A stretch of DNA of 64,000 nt from Vagococcus martis (GCF_002026305.1 NZ_MVAB01000001.1:806001-870000); one strand, 5' to 3'. Shown: positions 47,833 through 56,898, numbered from the stretch's first letter. Made by a program: numbers and translations. Notes: generated by a model not told the origin, from the sequence alone.

Positions 47833-48390
47833 ATGACAAAACCAACATGGATTAAAGACTTAATTTGGTATGTCGTCTTAATCATTGCATTAGTATTATT
47901 AAGAGTATTTGTATTTACGCCAGTCACAGTAAGTGGGGAATCAATGATGCCAACACTTGTTGATGGTGAAAGAAATATCGCATTAAAAATGGGGGACACA
48001 GAACGGTTTGATATTGTCTCACTTATTGCACCAGATGACCCATCTAAAAATTATGTCAAACGTGTAATCGGTATGCCTGGTGACACGGTAGAATACAAAG
48101 ATGACGTGCTTTATATTAACGGTAAAAAAATGGATGAGCCTTATTTAGATGAAAAAAAAGCGGAACTGAAAAAAACAAACCCTGATGATTTACTAACCCC
48201 TGACTTCACTTTAGAGTCTTTAACTGGAGAGAAAACTGTTCCGGAAAATAGTTATTTTGTTATGGGAGACAATCGTCAAAACTCAAAAGATAGTCGATTC
48301 CCAGAAGTTGGGTTTATTCCTAAAGAAAATATTATCGGAAAATCCAAAATTGCTTTTTGGCCACCAAGTAAATGGGGTATGGTTAAATAA
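47833..48390 (+). CDS. Signal peptidase I
   Basis: Type I leader peptidase of 185 residues with one N-terminal membrane helix. The catalytic Ser37 is in SGESMMPTL and Lys76 in VKRVIGMPGD; MGDNRQNSKDSR follows. All boxes B-E are present. TAGGAGG precedes the ATG. Monocistronic with a terminator. It would process exported proteins including the pilins and the AdcA relatives without lipobox. Confidence 0.93.
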   Translation: MTKPTWIKDLIWYVVLIIALVLLRVFVFTPVTVSGESMMPTLVDGERNIALKMGDTERFDIVSLIAPDDPSKNYVKRVIGMPGDTVEYKDDVLYINGKKMDEPYLDEKKAELKKTNPDDLLTPDFTLESLTGEKTVPENSYFVMGDNRQNSKDSRFPEVGFIPKENIIGKSKIAFWPPSKWGMVK

Positions 48391-48398
48391 AGACTCGA

Positions 48399-48434
48399 CG
48401 TGTTGATAGTTTTTACTATTGACACGTTTTTTTG
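48399..48434 (+). terminator. Terminator after signal peptidase I
   Basis: Stem CGTGTTGATAGT with ACTATTGACACG (one internal TG/TG mismatch), followed by TTTTTTT. Confidence 0.8.
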
Positions 48435-48494
48435 TTGCATGATTACATATTTTTTATGCTACACTATGACTAAATATCAAAGGAGTTTTCTCAC

Positions 48495-50267
48495 ATGGTC
48501 GAATTATTTATCCTCATGATGGAGCGTGTTGGATTAATTATCCTCTTAGCTTTTTTATTAGTCAATGTCCCCTACTTTAAAAAATTATTACTTAGCCGGG
48601 ATTCCTACCAATCAAAGTTACAACTTGCGATTATTTTTAGTTTATTTGCTATTATCTCAAACTTCACTGGAATCGAAATTAAAGATAATCAAATCGTTCC
48701 AAGTAGTATCTTAACCAACCTACACGACAATGTATCCATTGCAAATACTAGAACTTTAGCTATTGGTGTTTCTGGTATTGTCGCTGGTCCCTTTGTTGGT
48801 GGGATGGTCGGGATAATTGCCGGGACACACCGTTTTATTCAAGGAAATAGTTATAGTTGGTTCTACATCCCTTCTTCTATCTTGGTAGGGGTATTATCTG
48901 GCTGGTTAGGTAAAAAATTGACAAAAAAGGGGAAGTTCCCTTCTCCTACCCAAGCTGCTTTGATCGGAGCATTGATGGAAAGTGTTCAGATGCTTTTTAT
49001 CATGTTATTTAGTGGTGGTGGTAGTATTCAACAAGGCCTTAACTTAGTTAGTTTCATCGCGCTACCTATGATTATTCTAAATAGTACGGGAACTTTTATA
49101 TTCTTATCTATCTTAACCACTACTTTGCAACAAGAGGAACAAGCCAAAGCTGTTCAAACACATGATGTGCTAGAACTAGCTGCTGCCACTCTTCCCTATT
49201 TTAGAGAAGGTTTAAACGAGCATTCAGCTCAAGAAGTGGCAACCATTATTCAGCATTATACAAAAGTGAGTGCCATTAGTTTGACAGATAGTCACCGAAT
49301 ACTCGCTCATTATGGTGCGGGAAGTGATCATCATATCCCCGAATTAGAAGTTATTACTGAGTTATCTCGTGATGTTTTAAAAAATGGAAAACTCTCCATC
49401 GTGCATCATAAAGAACATATTGGTTGCTCGAATCCAAACTGCCCTTTAGAAGCAGCTATCGTGATTCCTTTGTTTGTTCATAAAAAAATTGTCGGCACAC
49501 TTAAAATGTATTTCACTGATGCCAATCAACTCACACATGTTGAAGAACAATTAGCACAAGGTTTAGGAACTATTTTTTCTTCGCAAATTGAACTAGGTGA
49601 AGCAGAAGTTCAATCTAAGTTACTAAAAGAAGCTGAAATCAAATCATTACAAGCACAAGTTAACCCACACTTCTTCTTTAATGCCATTAATACCATTTCA
49701 GCTCTAATGAGAAAAGACAGTGCCAAAGCTAGAACATTATTATTACAACTTAGCACTTATTTTAGAGGGAACTTACAAGGTGCTAGACAAACCTTGATTC
49801 CTTTAAAACAAGAATTAGCTCAAGTTGATGCTTATCTTTCTTTGGAACAAGCGCGATTTCCCAATAGATATTCTGTCATGTTTGACATTGAAGACGACAT
49901 CACGCATTTTGTCGTGCCACCATACGCTGTACAAATACTAATAGAAAATACCATCAAACATGCTTTTGGTGCTAGAAAAGAAAATAATCATGCCTATGTT
50001 TCAATTTATAAAGAACAAGAACAATTAATTATTTCTGTGGCAGATAACGGACTAGGCATTCCTGAAGACAGGGTGCTACAATTAGGAAAAGAACCTGTTT
50101 CATCTAAAAAAGGAACTGGTACGGCTCTAGAAAACTTATCAAAACGAATGACTAACTTGTTTGGTGGTCAAGCTAGTTTCGATGTTAAAAACAATTCAGG
50201 AGAGGGTGCAACCTTTACCTTAACCATGCCACTGATTGAAGCAAATGATGTAAACACTTTAATATAA
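48495..50267 (+). CDS. lytS: Sensor histidine kinase of the LytS family
   Basis: A 590-residue membrane kinase. The N-terminus has several helices of the 5TM-LYT sensor type (about 1-215), then a GAF-like region (about 225-370), the His-kinase segment with the phosphorylated His in QVNPHFFFNAINTI (about residue 390), and an ATPase domain with ENTIKHAF and GTGTALENL. In staphylococci it senses membrane potential or pyruvate-linked stress and drives lrgAB. The partner regulator follows after 14 bases. Confidence 0.94.
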   Translation: MVELFILMMERVGLIILLAFLLVNVPYFKKLLLSRDSYQSKLQLAIIFSLFAIISNFTGIEIKDNQIVPSSILTNLHDNVSIANTRTLAIGVSGIVAGPFVGGMVGIIAGTHRFIQGNSYSWFYIPSSILVGVLSGWLGKKLTKKGKFPSPTQAALIGALMESVQMLFIMLFSGGGSIQQGLNLVSFIALPMIILNSTGTFIFLSILTTTLQQEEQAKAVQTHDVLELAAATLPYFREGLNEHSAQEVATIIQHYTKVSAISLTDSHRILAHYGAGSDHHIPELEVITELSRDVLKNGKLSIVHHKEHIGCSNPNCPLEAAIVIPLFVHKKIVGTLKMYFTDANQLTHVEEQLAQGLGTIFSSQIELGEAEVQSKLLKEAEIKSLQAQVNPHFFFNAINTISALMRKDSAKARTLLLQLSTYFRGNLQGARQTLIPLKQELAQVDAYLSLEQARFPNRYSVMFDIEDDITHFVVPPYAVQILIENTIKHAFGARKENNHAYVSIYKEQEQLIISVADNGLGIPEDRVLQLGKEPVSSKKGTGTALENLSKRMTNLFGGQASFDVKNNSGEGATFTLTMPLIEANDVNTLI

Positions 50268-50281
50268 AGGAATGATTCACT

Positions 50282-51010
50282 ATGACACATGTTTTACTTG
50301 TTGACGATGAACCTTTAGCTCGTGACGAACTAACCTATTTAGTGACACAACACCCTGGTATCACGTCAACTGCTGAAGCTGATTCTGTCGAAGACGCCAT
50401 GGAACAAATCATGGATAAAAAGCCCGACATTATTTTTTTAGATATTCATTTAACTGATGAAAGTGGATTTGATTTAGCGAATAAACTAAAAAAATTAAAA
50501 AAGCCACCTTATCTTATTTTTGCCACAGCCTATGATGATTATGCACTAAAAGCCTTTAAGGTAAATGCCATGGACTATATTTTAAAACCCTTTGATGAAG
50601 TGGTTGTCCACGAAGCATTAGATAAAGCAATCTCAATCATAAAACCCGCAGAAGCACCTGTAAAAAAAATGACTGATTCCATAGATGCGATTCCCATTCA
50701 AGGAGAAGACCGGATTTTTCTCGTTCACCCTAAAGACATCTATTTAGTCTCTGTCGAAGATAAAGAATTAAGTGTTCACACTGAAAAAGAAACGTACCAG
50801 ACAAGTGGGAGCCTGAGTAAAATCGAAAGACGTTTGCCGATGGATTCCTTTGTCAAAACGCATCGAAGTTTCATCTTAAATACTACAAAAATCCAAGAAA
50901 TACAACCTTGGTTTAACAATACACTACAAGTCACCCTAGACAATGGATTAAAGGTGCCCGTCAGCAGATCCTACGTTAAACCATTCAAAGAAATGATTGG
51001 TTTATCTTAA
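50282..51010 (+). CDS. lytR: LytTR-family response regulator
   Basis: A 242-residue regulator. The receiver domain (1-120) has the acidic pair DDE, phospho-acceptor in IIFLDIHLTD (about Asp54) and the conserved Lys in YILKPFD; a LytTR DNA-binding domain fills about 140-242. It probably activates lrgAB downstream through the direct repeats at 51064-51093. Note the name clashes with the LytR-CpsA-Psr wall enzymes, which are unrelated. Confidence 0.94.
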   Translation: MTHVLLVDDEPLARDELTYLVTQHPGITSTAEADSVEDAMEQIMDKKPDIIFLDIHLTDESGFDLANKLKKLKKPPYLIFATAYDDYALKAFKVNAMDYILKPFDEVVVHEALDKAISIIKPAEAPVKKMTDSIDAIPIQGEDRIFLVHPKDIYLVSVEDKELSVHTEKETYQTSGSLSKIERRLPMDSFVKTHRSFILNTTKIQEIQPWFNNTLQVTLDNGLKVPVSRSYVKPFKEMIGLS

Positions 51011-51012
51011 GC

Positions 51013-51056
51013 AAATCACTGCCATTTTGCTTCATGCATTTTGGGAGTGATTTTTT
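51013..51056 (+). terminator. Terminator after lytR
   Basis: AAATCACT (51013-51020) pairs with AGTGATTT (51046-51053), then TTTT; the loop is long and partly self-complementary. Confidence 0.65.
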
Positions 51057-51063
51057 GTATTAT

Positions 51064-51124
51064 ACGCTTACATTTTTGCGTTTCACGTTAAAAGCCACAC
51101 AAAATAGCTTCTTTCTCCTATACT
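51064..51124 (+). promoter_or_regulatory. Probable LytR-dependent promoter of lrgAB
   Basis: Two imperfect direct repeats, ACGCTTACA (51064-51072) and ACGTTAAAA (51085-51093), start exactly 21 bases apart, the spacing of LytTR targets. A -10 TATACT lies at 51119-51124, with no -35 consensus at the right place (CACACA), consistent with activation by LytR. Confidence 0.55.
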
Positions 51125-51162
51125 AGTTTTATCAAATGAATCAGTGAAAAGGAGTTTTACAA

Positions 51163-51591
51163 ATGGAAAAAAAAGTTTATTCATTCTTACACCAAGCATT
51201 TATTTTTGCAGCCATTATGCTCATTTCTAAAGGGATTGCCTATATATTACCTATCCCTATGCCAGCTTCAGTTATTGGGTTGATTCTTTTGTTTGTAGCC
51301 TTAAGCACAAACATCGTGAAATTAGAGCAAGTTGAAGGTTTAGGAACAAGTTTAACTGGTATTATCTCTTTCCTATTTGTTCCTTCTGGTATCTCTTTAT
51401 ACAACTCATTAGACATTTTAAAAGTTTATGGCGTGCCAATTTTAGCAGTCATTTTTATCGCAACTTTCGTTATCCTAGCAGTTACTGGATGGAGCGCATC
51501 TTACCTATTAGGGGTTAAAGAAAAATCTGGTGCTAAAGAAAGAAAACTAGCCTTTCTTAAAAAACAACAATTAAAGGAGGTACAAAGATAA
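51163..51591 (+). CDS. lrgA: Holin-like protein LrgA
   Basis: A 142-residue membrane protein of the LrgA/CidA family with four helices ([16 protein letters not shown] is a typical segment). It acts with LrgB in holin-like control of autolysis or, in newer work, in pyruvate transport. AAGGAG precedes the ATG. Its stop overlaps the ATG of lrgB by one base. Confidence 0.93.
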   Translation: MEKKVYSFLHQAFIFAAIMLISKGIAYILPIPMPASVIGLILLFVALSTNIVKLEQVEGLGTSLTGIISFLFVPSGISLYNSLDILKVYGVPILAVIFIATFVILAVTGWSASYLLGVKEKSGAKERKLAFLKKQQLKEVQR

Positions 51592-52277
51592 TGACCCCAT
51601 ATATTGGTATTGTTATTTCATTCGTCGCATTTGGTGTTGGTACATTTTTATTCAAAAAAACAAATGGCTTTTTCTTATTCACACCACTATTTGTTGCTAT
51701 GATTTTAGGTGTCATCATCTTAAAAGCTACTGGTATCAACTACGAACAATATAATCAAGGTGGAACAGTCATCAGTTTCTTCTTAGAACCTGCAACCATT
51801 GCCTTTGCTATTCCTCTATACAAAAAAAGAGATTTATTGCAAAAATATTGGTTAGAAATAGTTGCTGCGATTACAATAGGATCAGCAGTATCTGTCACAA
51901 GTATTGTCGCTGTTGGAAAACTAATTCGTATGCATCCTCAAATGATGGTTTCTTTATTACCACAAGCGGCAACAACAGCGATTGCCGTTCCTATCTCTGA
52001 ATCAATGAATGGAATTGTTTCTTTAACTGCCTTTGCTGTCATCTTCAATGCTGTTATCATTTACGCAACTGGAAAAATGGCGTTAAAATTCTTCCACATC
52101 AATAACCCTATTGCTAAAGGTTTAGCACTTGGTTCTGCTGGTCATGCTTTAGGTGTATCTGTTGGGATTGAACTAGGTGAAACAGAAGCAGCCATGGCAA
52201 GTATTTCTATGATTCTAGTGGGAGTCATTACTGTCATCGTCGTTCCTCTTTCAGCAAGTTTATTACAATTAACTTAA
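51591..52277 (+). CDS. lrgB: LrgB family membrane protein
   Basis: A 228-residue partner of LrgA with several helices and the family motif [21 protein letters not shown] (here split: [13 protein letters not shown]). AAGGAGG lies within the end of lrgA. A strong terminator follows. Confidence 0.94.
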   Translation: MTPYIGIVISFVAFGVGTFLFKKTNGFFLFTPLFVAMILGVIILKATGINYEQYNQGGTVISFFLEPATIAFAIPLYKKRDLLQKYWLEIVAAITIGSAVSVTSIVAVGKLIRMHPQMMVSLLPQAATTAIAVPISESMNGIVSLTAFAVIFNAVIIYATGKMALKFFHINNPIAKGLALGSAGHALGVSVGIELGETEAAMASISMILVGVITVIVVPLSASLLQLT

Positions 52278-52291
52278 TACTAGACAAAAAG

Positions 52292-52340
52292 ACATCATCT
52301 AACTTCCCCCTTTCCATAAAAGTTAGATGATGTTTTTTTA
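52292..52340. terminator. Terminator between lrgB and the prenyl synthase
   Basis: Perfect 14-bp stem ACATCATCTAACTT (52292-52305) with its complement (52320-52333), then TTTTTTT. The convergent gene ends at its edge. Confidence 0.9.
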
Positions 52341-53318
52341 ATTATTTCTATCTAAAAGTACTTCTGTTACATGATATAAAATATCTTTTTCTACAATATC
52401 CGGTAATTTTTTTATGTTTGTTAAGGCTTTATTAGTGAAACGCTCTGCAATCATCTCAGCTTTTTCTATGCCTTTATATGTTTCGATTAGTTGTTGCACT
52501 TCTTTCATCTCTTGATTAGACAACTCTGTCTTCTTCTCTAGATAAGGTAAAAAAGCCTCACGATTTTCATTCATCGCTAAAATAAGCGGTAACGTGTAGT
52601 ACCCATTCTTCATATCTTCAAAGACTGGTTTTTGCATGTCTTCTTGTGTGGATTTATAATCAAGGATATCATCCATAATCTGAAACGCCATCCCAATATT
52701 ATAGCCAATTCGTTTGGCTTGAAGTTGCACTGTCTTTGGTGCATGCGAATAATGTGCTCCCTCATAACAAGAAAATTCAAATAACTGAGCCGTTTTTCCC
52801 TTTATATGTTGGAAATATTGTTTGACCGTAATATTCGTATTGTACCGCAAATTCATTTGGTCGAGTTCTCCCACTAAAATTCGCTTCATGCTTTGAGCAT
52901 TTAATGAGATTGTTTTTAAATCACTTGTCGCATTTGACAATAAATGAAAATACACTGTAAATAAAAAATCTCCCGTATAAACTGCGATATCTTGACCATA
53001 TAAAGCTTGCACTGACGGCATTGAGCGACGTACAGGTGAATCATCGATAATATCATCATGAACAAGCGTTGCAACGTGCAAAATTTCAAGCGAGGCTGCC
53101 ATACGGTAACGTTTCTTATCTGATTCTATCGTACCGAATTTTGAAAATAATAAAAAATATGCTGGACGTAATAATTTTCCACCAGCATCAAAAAATAATT
53201 GCAGTGTTTCCGTGATTTCTTTATTTCTAATTTTAACTGACTTTTCCATGACACGCTTGGTTTCAATCAATTCTTTTTGGACAGCAGGATACATTTCCCA
53301 CAGTGGATGAACAGTCAT
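52338..53318 (-). CDS. Polyprenyl diphosphate synthase (menaquinone side chain)
   Basis: A 326-residue trans-prenyl synthase. Both Asp-rich motifs are present: DDIIDD in LVHDDIIDDSPVRR and DDILD in FQIMDDILDYKST. The bulky position before the first motif suggests a medium-long product (heptaprenyl-like) for the quinone tail. Divergent from menA, with which it shares the pathway. GGAGG precedes ATG 53318. Confidence 0.9.
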   Translation of the reverse strand: MTVHPLWEMYPAVQKELIETKRVMEKSVKIRNKEITETLQLFFDAGGKLLRPAYFLLFSKFGTIESDKKRYRMAASLEILHVATLVHDDIIDDSPVRRSMPSVQALYGQDIAVYTGDFLFTVYFHLLSNATSDLKTISLNAQSMKRILVGELDQMNLRYNTNITVKQYFQHIKGKTAQLFEFSCYEGAHYSHAPKTVQLQAKRIGYNIGMAFQIMDDILDYKSTQEDMQKPVFEDMKNGYYTLPLILAMNENREAFLPYLEKKTELSNQEMKEVQQLIETYKGIEKAEMIAERFTNKALTNIKKLPDIVEKDILYHVTEVLLDRNN

Positions 53319-53446
53319 AGCGGCCTCCTATAAAATCATATAATGTACAATAATTAAGCAATGAACAATTTTCAATCATTCATTTTTGAAAAATACCTAC
53401 TCTAACAGTATAATAAACAGTGGATAAAATGTGAAGGAGTTTGCGA

Positions 53447-54349
53447 ATGAATTTTAAAGTATTTGCCGAATTAATCGAGCTTAAAGCAAAAGCTGCGAGT
53501 GTTTTCCCATTTATTATGGGATTTTTATATTCATGGTATCATTATCAACAAATCAAACCATTGTATATGCTCTTATTTTTCATCTCAATGTTACTATTTA
53601 ATATGGCAGTCGATATATTAGATAACTACATGGACTATCATAATGCGACTGATGTTCACGACTATAAAAAAGAAACCAATATTATCGGGCGAGAAAATTT
53701 ATCACTCACTCTTGTAAGAAATATGATGATTGGGTTGATTGTCTCTTCTGCTATTATTGGCGTATATCTTGCGTCTCAAACAAGCTGGGTCATTTTATGG
53801 TTAGGAATGTTTAGTTATTTCATTGGGATTACCTATTCAGCTGGACCAAAACCACTTTCTAGCCTTCCGGTTGGTGAAGTGACTTCTGGTGTGACAATGG
53901 GGATTGTGATTCCTTTAATCTGTGTTTACTTGAACGTATTTGATATTTTACCATTTGATGGTCAGTTTATCATTCAAGTAGCGATTTTATCACTACCAAC
54001 TGCTCTAGCCATTTCAAATCTTATGTTAGCTAATAATACATGCGATGTGAAAGAAGACGTTTTAAACAACAGACACACACTTGTATACTATATCGGAAAA
54101 AAACGAGCTGTGTCACTATTTAAATTACTCGTGATTTTATCATTTGTGTTTGCCACGCTTGGTGCAGTGTTAACTATCGTCCCCATCACGTTACTTGGTA
54201 TTTGGTTCATTTTTCCGAAAATTTGGAAAAATACTATGATGTATTCGAAAGAACAAATCAAAACAAAAACATTTCCACTAGCCATTAAAAATTTAGGTAT
54301 GATAGCCGTCGCACAAGTAGTTTTATTCTTTTTCGGTTTATGGTTCTAA
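53447..54349 (+). CDS. menA: 1,4-dihydroxy-2-naphthoate polyprenyltransferase
   Basis: A 300-residue UbiA-superfamily membrane enzyme joining the polyprenyl tail to dihydroxynaphthoate to make demethylmenaquinone. Asp-rich motif DNYMDYHNATD and the second motif in NNTCDVKEDVLNNR are intact. ATG 53447 after AAGGAG; in-frame TTG 53441 overlaps the spacing region. With the divergent synthase it suggests a quinone-based electron transport module, without other men genes in the window. Confidence 0.9.
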   Translation: MNFKVFAELIELKAKAASVFPFIMGFLYSWYHYQQIKPLYMLLFFISMLLFNMAVDILDNYMDYHNATDVHDYKKETNIIGRENLSLTLVRNMMIGLIVSSAIIGVYLASQTSWVILWLGMFSYFIGITYSAGPKPLSSLPVGEVTSGVTMGIVIPLICVYLNVFDILPFDGQFIIQVAILSLPTALAISNLMLANNTCDVKEDVLNNRHTLVYYIGKKRAVSLFKLLVILSFVFATLGAVLTIVPITLLGIWFIFPKIWKNTMMYSKEQIKTKTFPLAIKNLGMIAVAQVVLFFFGLWF

Positions 54350-54367
54350 AACTTCTTAGTTAACCAA

Positions 54368-54515
54368 ACAAAAAACACCTACAGAAAAGGGAGTAACTGT
54401 AGGTGTTTATATAGTCTATACTTCAATTAGGAGGAAGATAGATTGATTGATAAGCACACAATTAATAGCGGCAACTTTAATTGTGTGGTTCTTATCTATG
54501 AACCTAGTATAATAC
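54368..54515 (-). ncRNA. Candidate small RNA between menA and the YjdF-like gene
   Basis: Of the 241 bases here none is a convincing gene, but they are structured. On the minus strand a TATACT -10 (54506-54511) is followed by an arm-rich hairpin (GATAAG-CACACAATTAA, 54449-54465, with its complement to 54496), and ends in a 12-bp stem (54373-54384 with 54397-54408) plus TTTTTTGTTT, giving an RNA of about 130 bases. On the plus strand AGGAGGA at 54429-54435 precedes a TTG and a 25-codon frame that I would not call a gene. No good -35 is seen. Speculative. Confidence 0.4.
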
Positions 54516-54590
54516 GCTGATAAAAAAATAAAAATACCACAAATCGGCTATAAATTTGCGACATTTTTAATAACTATCGTTATATGAACG

Positions 54591-55253
54591 TTAAGGTAAT
54601 CTCTTTATTTTAAAATGATTAAACCATTCTGTGTTGTTGTGGCTTTTCTTCAAAGCAAACAAGCTAAGTACAAGTGAGCCAAGTGTATTAGTTAATAAGT
54701 CTCCCATTGTGTCCATCAAAGCTGCTCTGCCTACTAATTCTACTCCACCAGCAGCCGTGTATCTCTGAAGATTCATATGGAAAAATTGATCGCAAAAGAA
54801 TTCCCAAAATTCCCAAAAAACACCACACACTCCGGCAAACGAAAATCCCATCAATAAAAATAGCCAAGGACTAACATCAGTAATATTTACATTCTTCAAT
54901 AAGGCGACGATAATACCATACCCAATAATAGTTAAAATCATCGGACTAATAAAATGCAATATCTTATCCCAAAAGGAAATCATCGACATAAAGTGTAAAC
55001 ATGTTCCCAAGAAAACAGACATAAACAAGAAGAACCAGTAAAATAATATAATTCCATCTGAAAAGACTAATTTAAATAATTTTTTGGCTAAATTAGGTAA
55101 ATAAATCAATACAATACCTGCAATAGCTTCAATAATCAATGTCACACTTTGACTGACTGAAAATTTTGATATGATTAATTCATAAATATTATAAAAAAGA
55201 ACCCCTACTCCTATAATAGTTAACCAGAATTGAATTTTTTTCATACATTTCAT
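54591..55253 (-). CDS. YjdF-like (DUF2238) membrane protein
   Basis: A 220-residue integral membrane protein with about six helices. Features of the DUF2238 family: the HF region WDKILHFISP, the paired Glu in FWEFWEFFCDQFF, and the DTMGDLLTNTLGSL motif near the C-terminus. No function is known for the family. ATG 55253 after GGGGGT; the frame is open upstream to 55277 but without a ribosome site. Confidence 0.78.
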   Translation of the reverse strand: MKCMKKIQFWLTIIGVGVLFYNIYELIISKFSVSQSVTLIIEAIAGIVLIYLPNLAKKLFKLVFSDGIILFYWFFLFMSVFLGTCLHFMSMISFWDKILHFISPMILTIIGYGIIVALLKNVNITDVSPWLFLLMGFSFAGVCGVFWEFWEFFCDQFFHMNLQRYTAAGGVELVGRAALMDTMGDLLTNTLGSLVLSLFALKKSHNNTEWFNHFKIKRLP

Positions 55254-55328
55254 AAAAATACCCCCTTTTTTTAACATTATACCATGAACGATTAGTATAA
55301 ATAAAAGACCTCTTCACTTGAAAAGAGG

Positions 55329-55664
55329 TTAGTTTAATACATCAAATTCTGCAATACTATTTCTGATAAATCCTTGACGTTTTGGCTTTCCTTTTGTCGA
55401 TTCAGTAGAGTCATCTTTTTTATGAACATCTTTAAATGCTTGGCTTTTCACCCAATTTTTTTGATGTTCTTTAGATTTCCATAAACTAAGTACAACCAGT
55501 TCCGTCACATTTTCCTCATCTGGTAGCTCTCGGCTCATGAGCTGAAAATTGATAAACCCTTCAACATGTGCCATGGCGTCTTTTGTATGAGAAGATGTAA
55601 ATGCTTTAATCATATTTTCTGAATATGGTGTTTCGACATGAATGGTATTTGTTACACTAAACAT
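55329..55664 (-). CDS. Antibiotic biosynthesis monooxygenase family protein (possible haem-degrading HmoA/IsdG type)
   Basis: A 111-residue ABM-fold (ferredoxin-like dimer) protein. HVEGFINFQLMSRELPDE, VLSLWKSKEHQKNWVKSQAF and FKDVHKK match the HmoA/IsdG group, in which small oxygenases open haem to free iron. ATG 55664 follows TAGGAGGAAG. The Fur box upstream and the short length support an iron role, but a quinol-type monooxygenase cannot be excluded. Confidence 0.75.
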   Translation of the reverse strand: MFSVTNTIHVETPYSENMIKAFTSSHTKDAMAHVEGFINFQLMSRELPDEENVTELVVLSLWKSKEHQKNWVKSQAFKDVHKKDDSTESTKGKPKRQGFIRNSIAEFDVLN

Positions 55665-55718
55665 AATATACTTCCTCCTATTTATTGATTTTTTATATTC
55701 TACCATAAATAATAACAA

Positions 55719-55735
55719 TTGAGAATCATTATCAA
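55719..55735. promoter_or_regulatory. Fur box before the HmoA-like gene
   Basis: TGAGAAT-C-ATTATCA (55720-55734) is a 7-1-7 palindrome with one mismatch to TGATAATNATTATCA. It lies 55 bases upstream of ATG 55664 on the minus strand, over the expected -35; a TAGAAT-like -10 is nearby. Confidence 0.75.
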
Positions 55736-55780
55736 TAAAAACAGTCAAAACGCCTTGAATCAATCAAGACGTTCTGACTA
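55735..55780 (-). terminator. Terminator of the zinc-starvation operon
   Basis: Stem 55742-55757 with 55764-55779 (AGTCAGAACGTCTTGA on the transcribed strand, two G-T pairs), followed by GTTTTTATT. It closes the transcript that begins upstream of adcA. Confidence 0.85.
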
Positions 55781-55894
55781 TTTTCCACGTTTATTTCTTT
55801 TGGCTTCTTTAATAATTTTTAGTGCTCGTTTTTTGGTTTTAATATTAGGACTACTTAAACGTCTATATGCACTAGACACATCTGTTTTTTCCAT
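55778..55894 (-). CDS. Small basic protein, putative metal-homeostasis protein
   Basis: 38 residues, starting MEKTDVSSAYRRLSSPNIKT and ending KEAKRNKRGK, strongly basic and probably helical. I recall similar peptides annotated only as putative metal homeostasis proteins next to cobW-like genes in Lactobacillales; function unproven. ATG 55894 follows GAAGGAG, which lies in the end of the GTPase gene; the gap to its stop is 3 bases. Last gene of the Zur-controlled operon. Confidence 0.72.
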   Translation of the reverse strand: MEKTDVSSAYRRLSSPNIKTKKRALKIIKEAKRNKRGK

Positions 55895-55897
55895 TGA

Positions 55898-56869
55898 CTA
55901 GTCTCCTTCTGTTGATTTTTCTATCACTAATTGAAATGCTTGAGTAATGTCATCTTTATCAATATTTTTACCAATGACAACTAATTTATTGTCATTATTT
56001 TCGGTTAAACGATTAGTCAAATTAAAATTTAATAACTGGTTCACACCTTGAATTTCTGTTTGAAAGTCTTGATCAGACACATTGACAAAACCTTTCATTC
56101 TATAAATAGATTCCTGATAGTTCATCATTAACCAAGAAAGCCAATTGTGTAATAAGCCCTCTTTAACATAACCTGATTCAGAAATAATCATTGATTCAAA
56201 TTCATGATGATGATGGTGATGGTGTTCTTCTTCATCATCGATTGATTGATTAAATAAATGATTTCCTAGTACCAAGTCAGCTAGCTCGGAAGATGGTTGG
56301 ATTAATGAAAACTCATATATATCTGCTAGCGGATTAATTTCTTTTAGTTGCTCTTTTATTTGATTGATACTGTCTTTATTTGTAACACTTTTTTGTGAAA
56401 TCAATAGTCGGTCTGACATGACCAGTTGCTTTGCCGCTTCATGATGTTGGAGATTTTGTGTAATATTTTCAGCATCCACTACTCCAATAACACTATCCAA
56501 ATAAAAATACGGCTGTAACTTAGGGGTGCCCACAATCGTTTGAATAATTGGTTGTGGATCAGACACGCCACTTGTCTCAATAATAATTTGTTTAATTGGA
56601 TAACCTTGTGTTACAAACACATCTAACACTGCTGTTAACGCATTTAACAAATCACCGCGTAAACTACAGCAAATACACCCACCATTCATCTGTACAATAT
56701 TTTCTTTTGAATGAATTAATAACTCATGGTCAATTCCTGCTTCACCAAATTCATTTTCTATAATGACAACCTCTTCAGGTGATAGACCACTCCCTTTAAT
56801 GACTTGATTAATTAATGTTGTCTTTCCTGAACCTAAAAATCCTGAGATAACTGTAATTGGTATTCCCAT
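55898..56869 (-). CDS. COG0523 (CobW/ZigA-type) GTPase, probable zinc metallochaperone
   Basis: A 323-residue G3E GTPase. Walker A GFLGSGKTT is at residues 10-18, the metal-binding motif GGCICC at about 63-68, and the SGVSDP loop is in IIETSGVSDPQPII. A run of seven His precedes the C-terminal CobW_C domain. Such proteins use GTP to insert zinc into client enzymes. Its place in a Zur-controlled operon makes zinc the most likely metal. AGAGGG before the ATG. Cobalamin use is not indicated. Confidence 0.92.
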   Translation of the reverse strand: MGIPITVISGFLGSGKTTLINQVIKGSGLSPEEVVIIENEFGEAGIDHELLIHSKENIVQMNGGCICCSLRGDLLNALTAVLDVFVTQGYPIKQIIIETSGVSDPQPIIQTIVGTPKLQPYFYLDSVIGVVDAENITQNLQHHEAAKQLVMSDRLLISQKSVTNKDSINQIKEQLKEINPLADIYEFSLIQPSSELADLVLGNHLFNQSIDDEEEHHHHHHHEFESMIISESGYVKEGLLHNWLSWLMMNYQESIYRMKGFVNVSDQDFQTEIQGVNQLLNFNLTNRLTENNDNKLVVIGKNIDKDDITQAFQLVIEKSTEGD

Positions 56870-56898
56870 ATCCCTCTACCTTTCTGCTAAATATTCCG

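Noticed and set aside
54420-54520. 25-codon frame starting at TTG after AGGAGG as a gene
   Set aside because: No hydrophobic or family-like features, non-ATG start, and it lies inside a strong hairpin; listed as part of an RNA candidate only.
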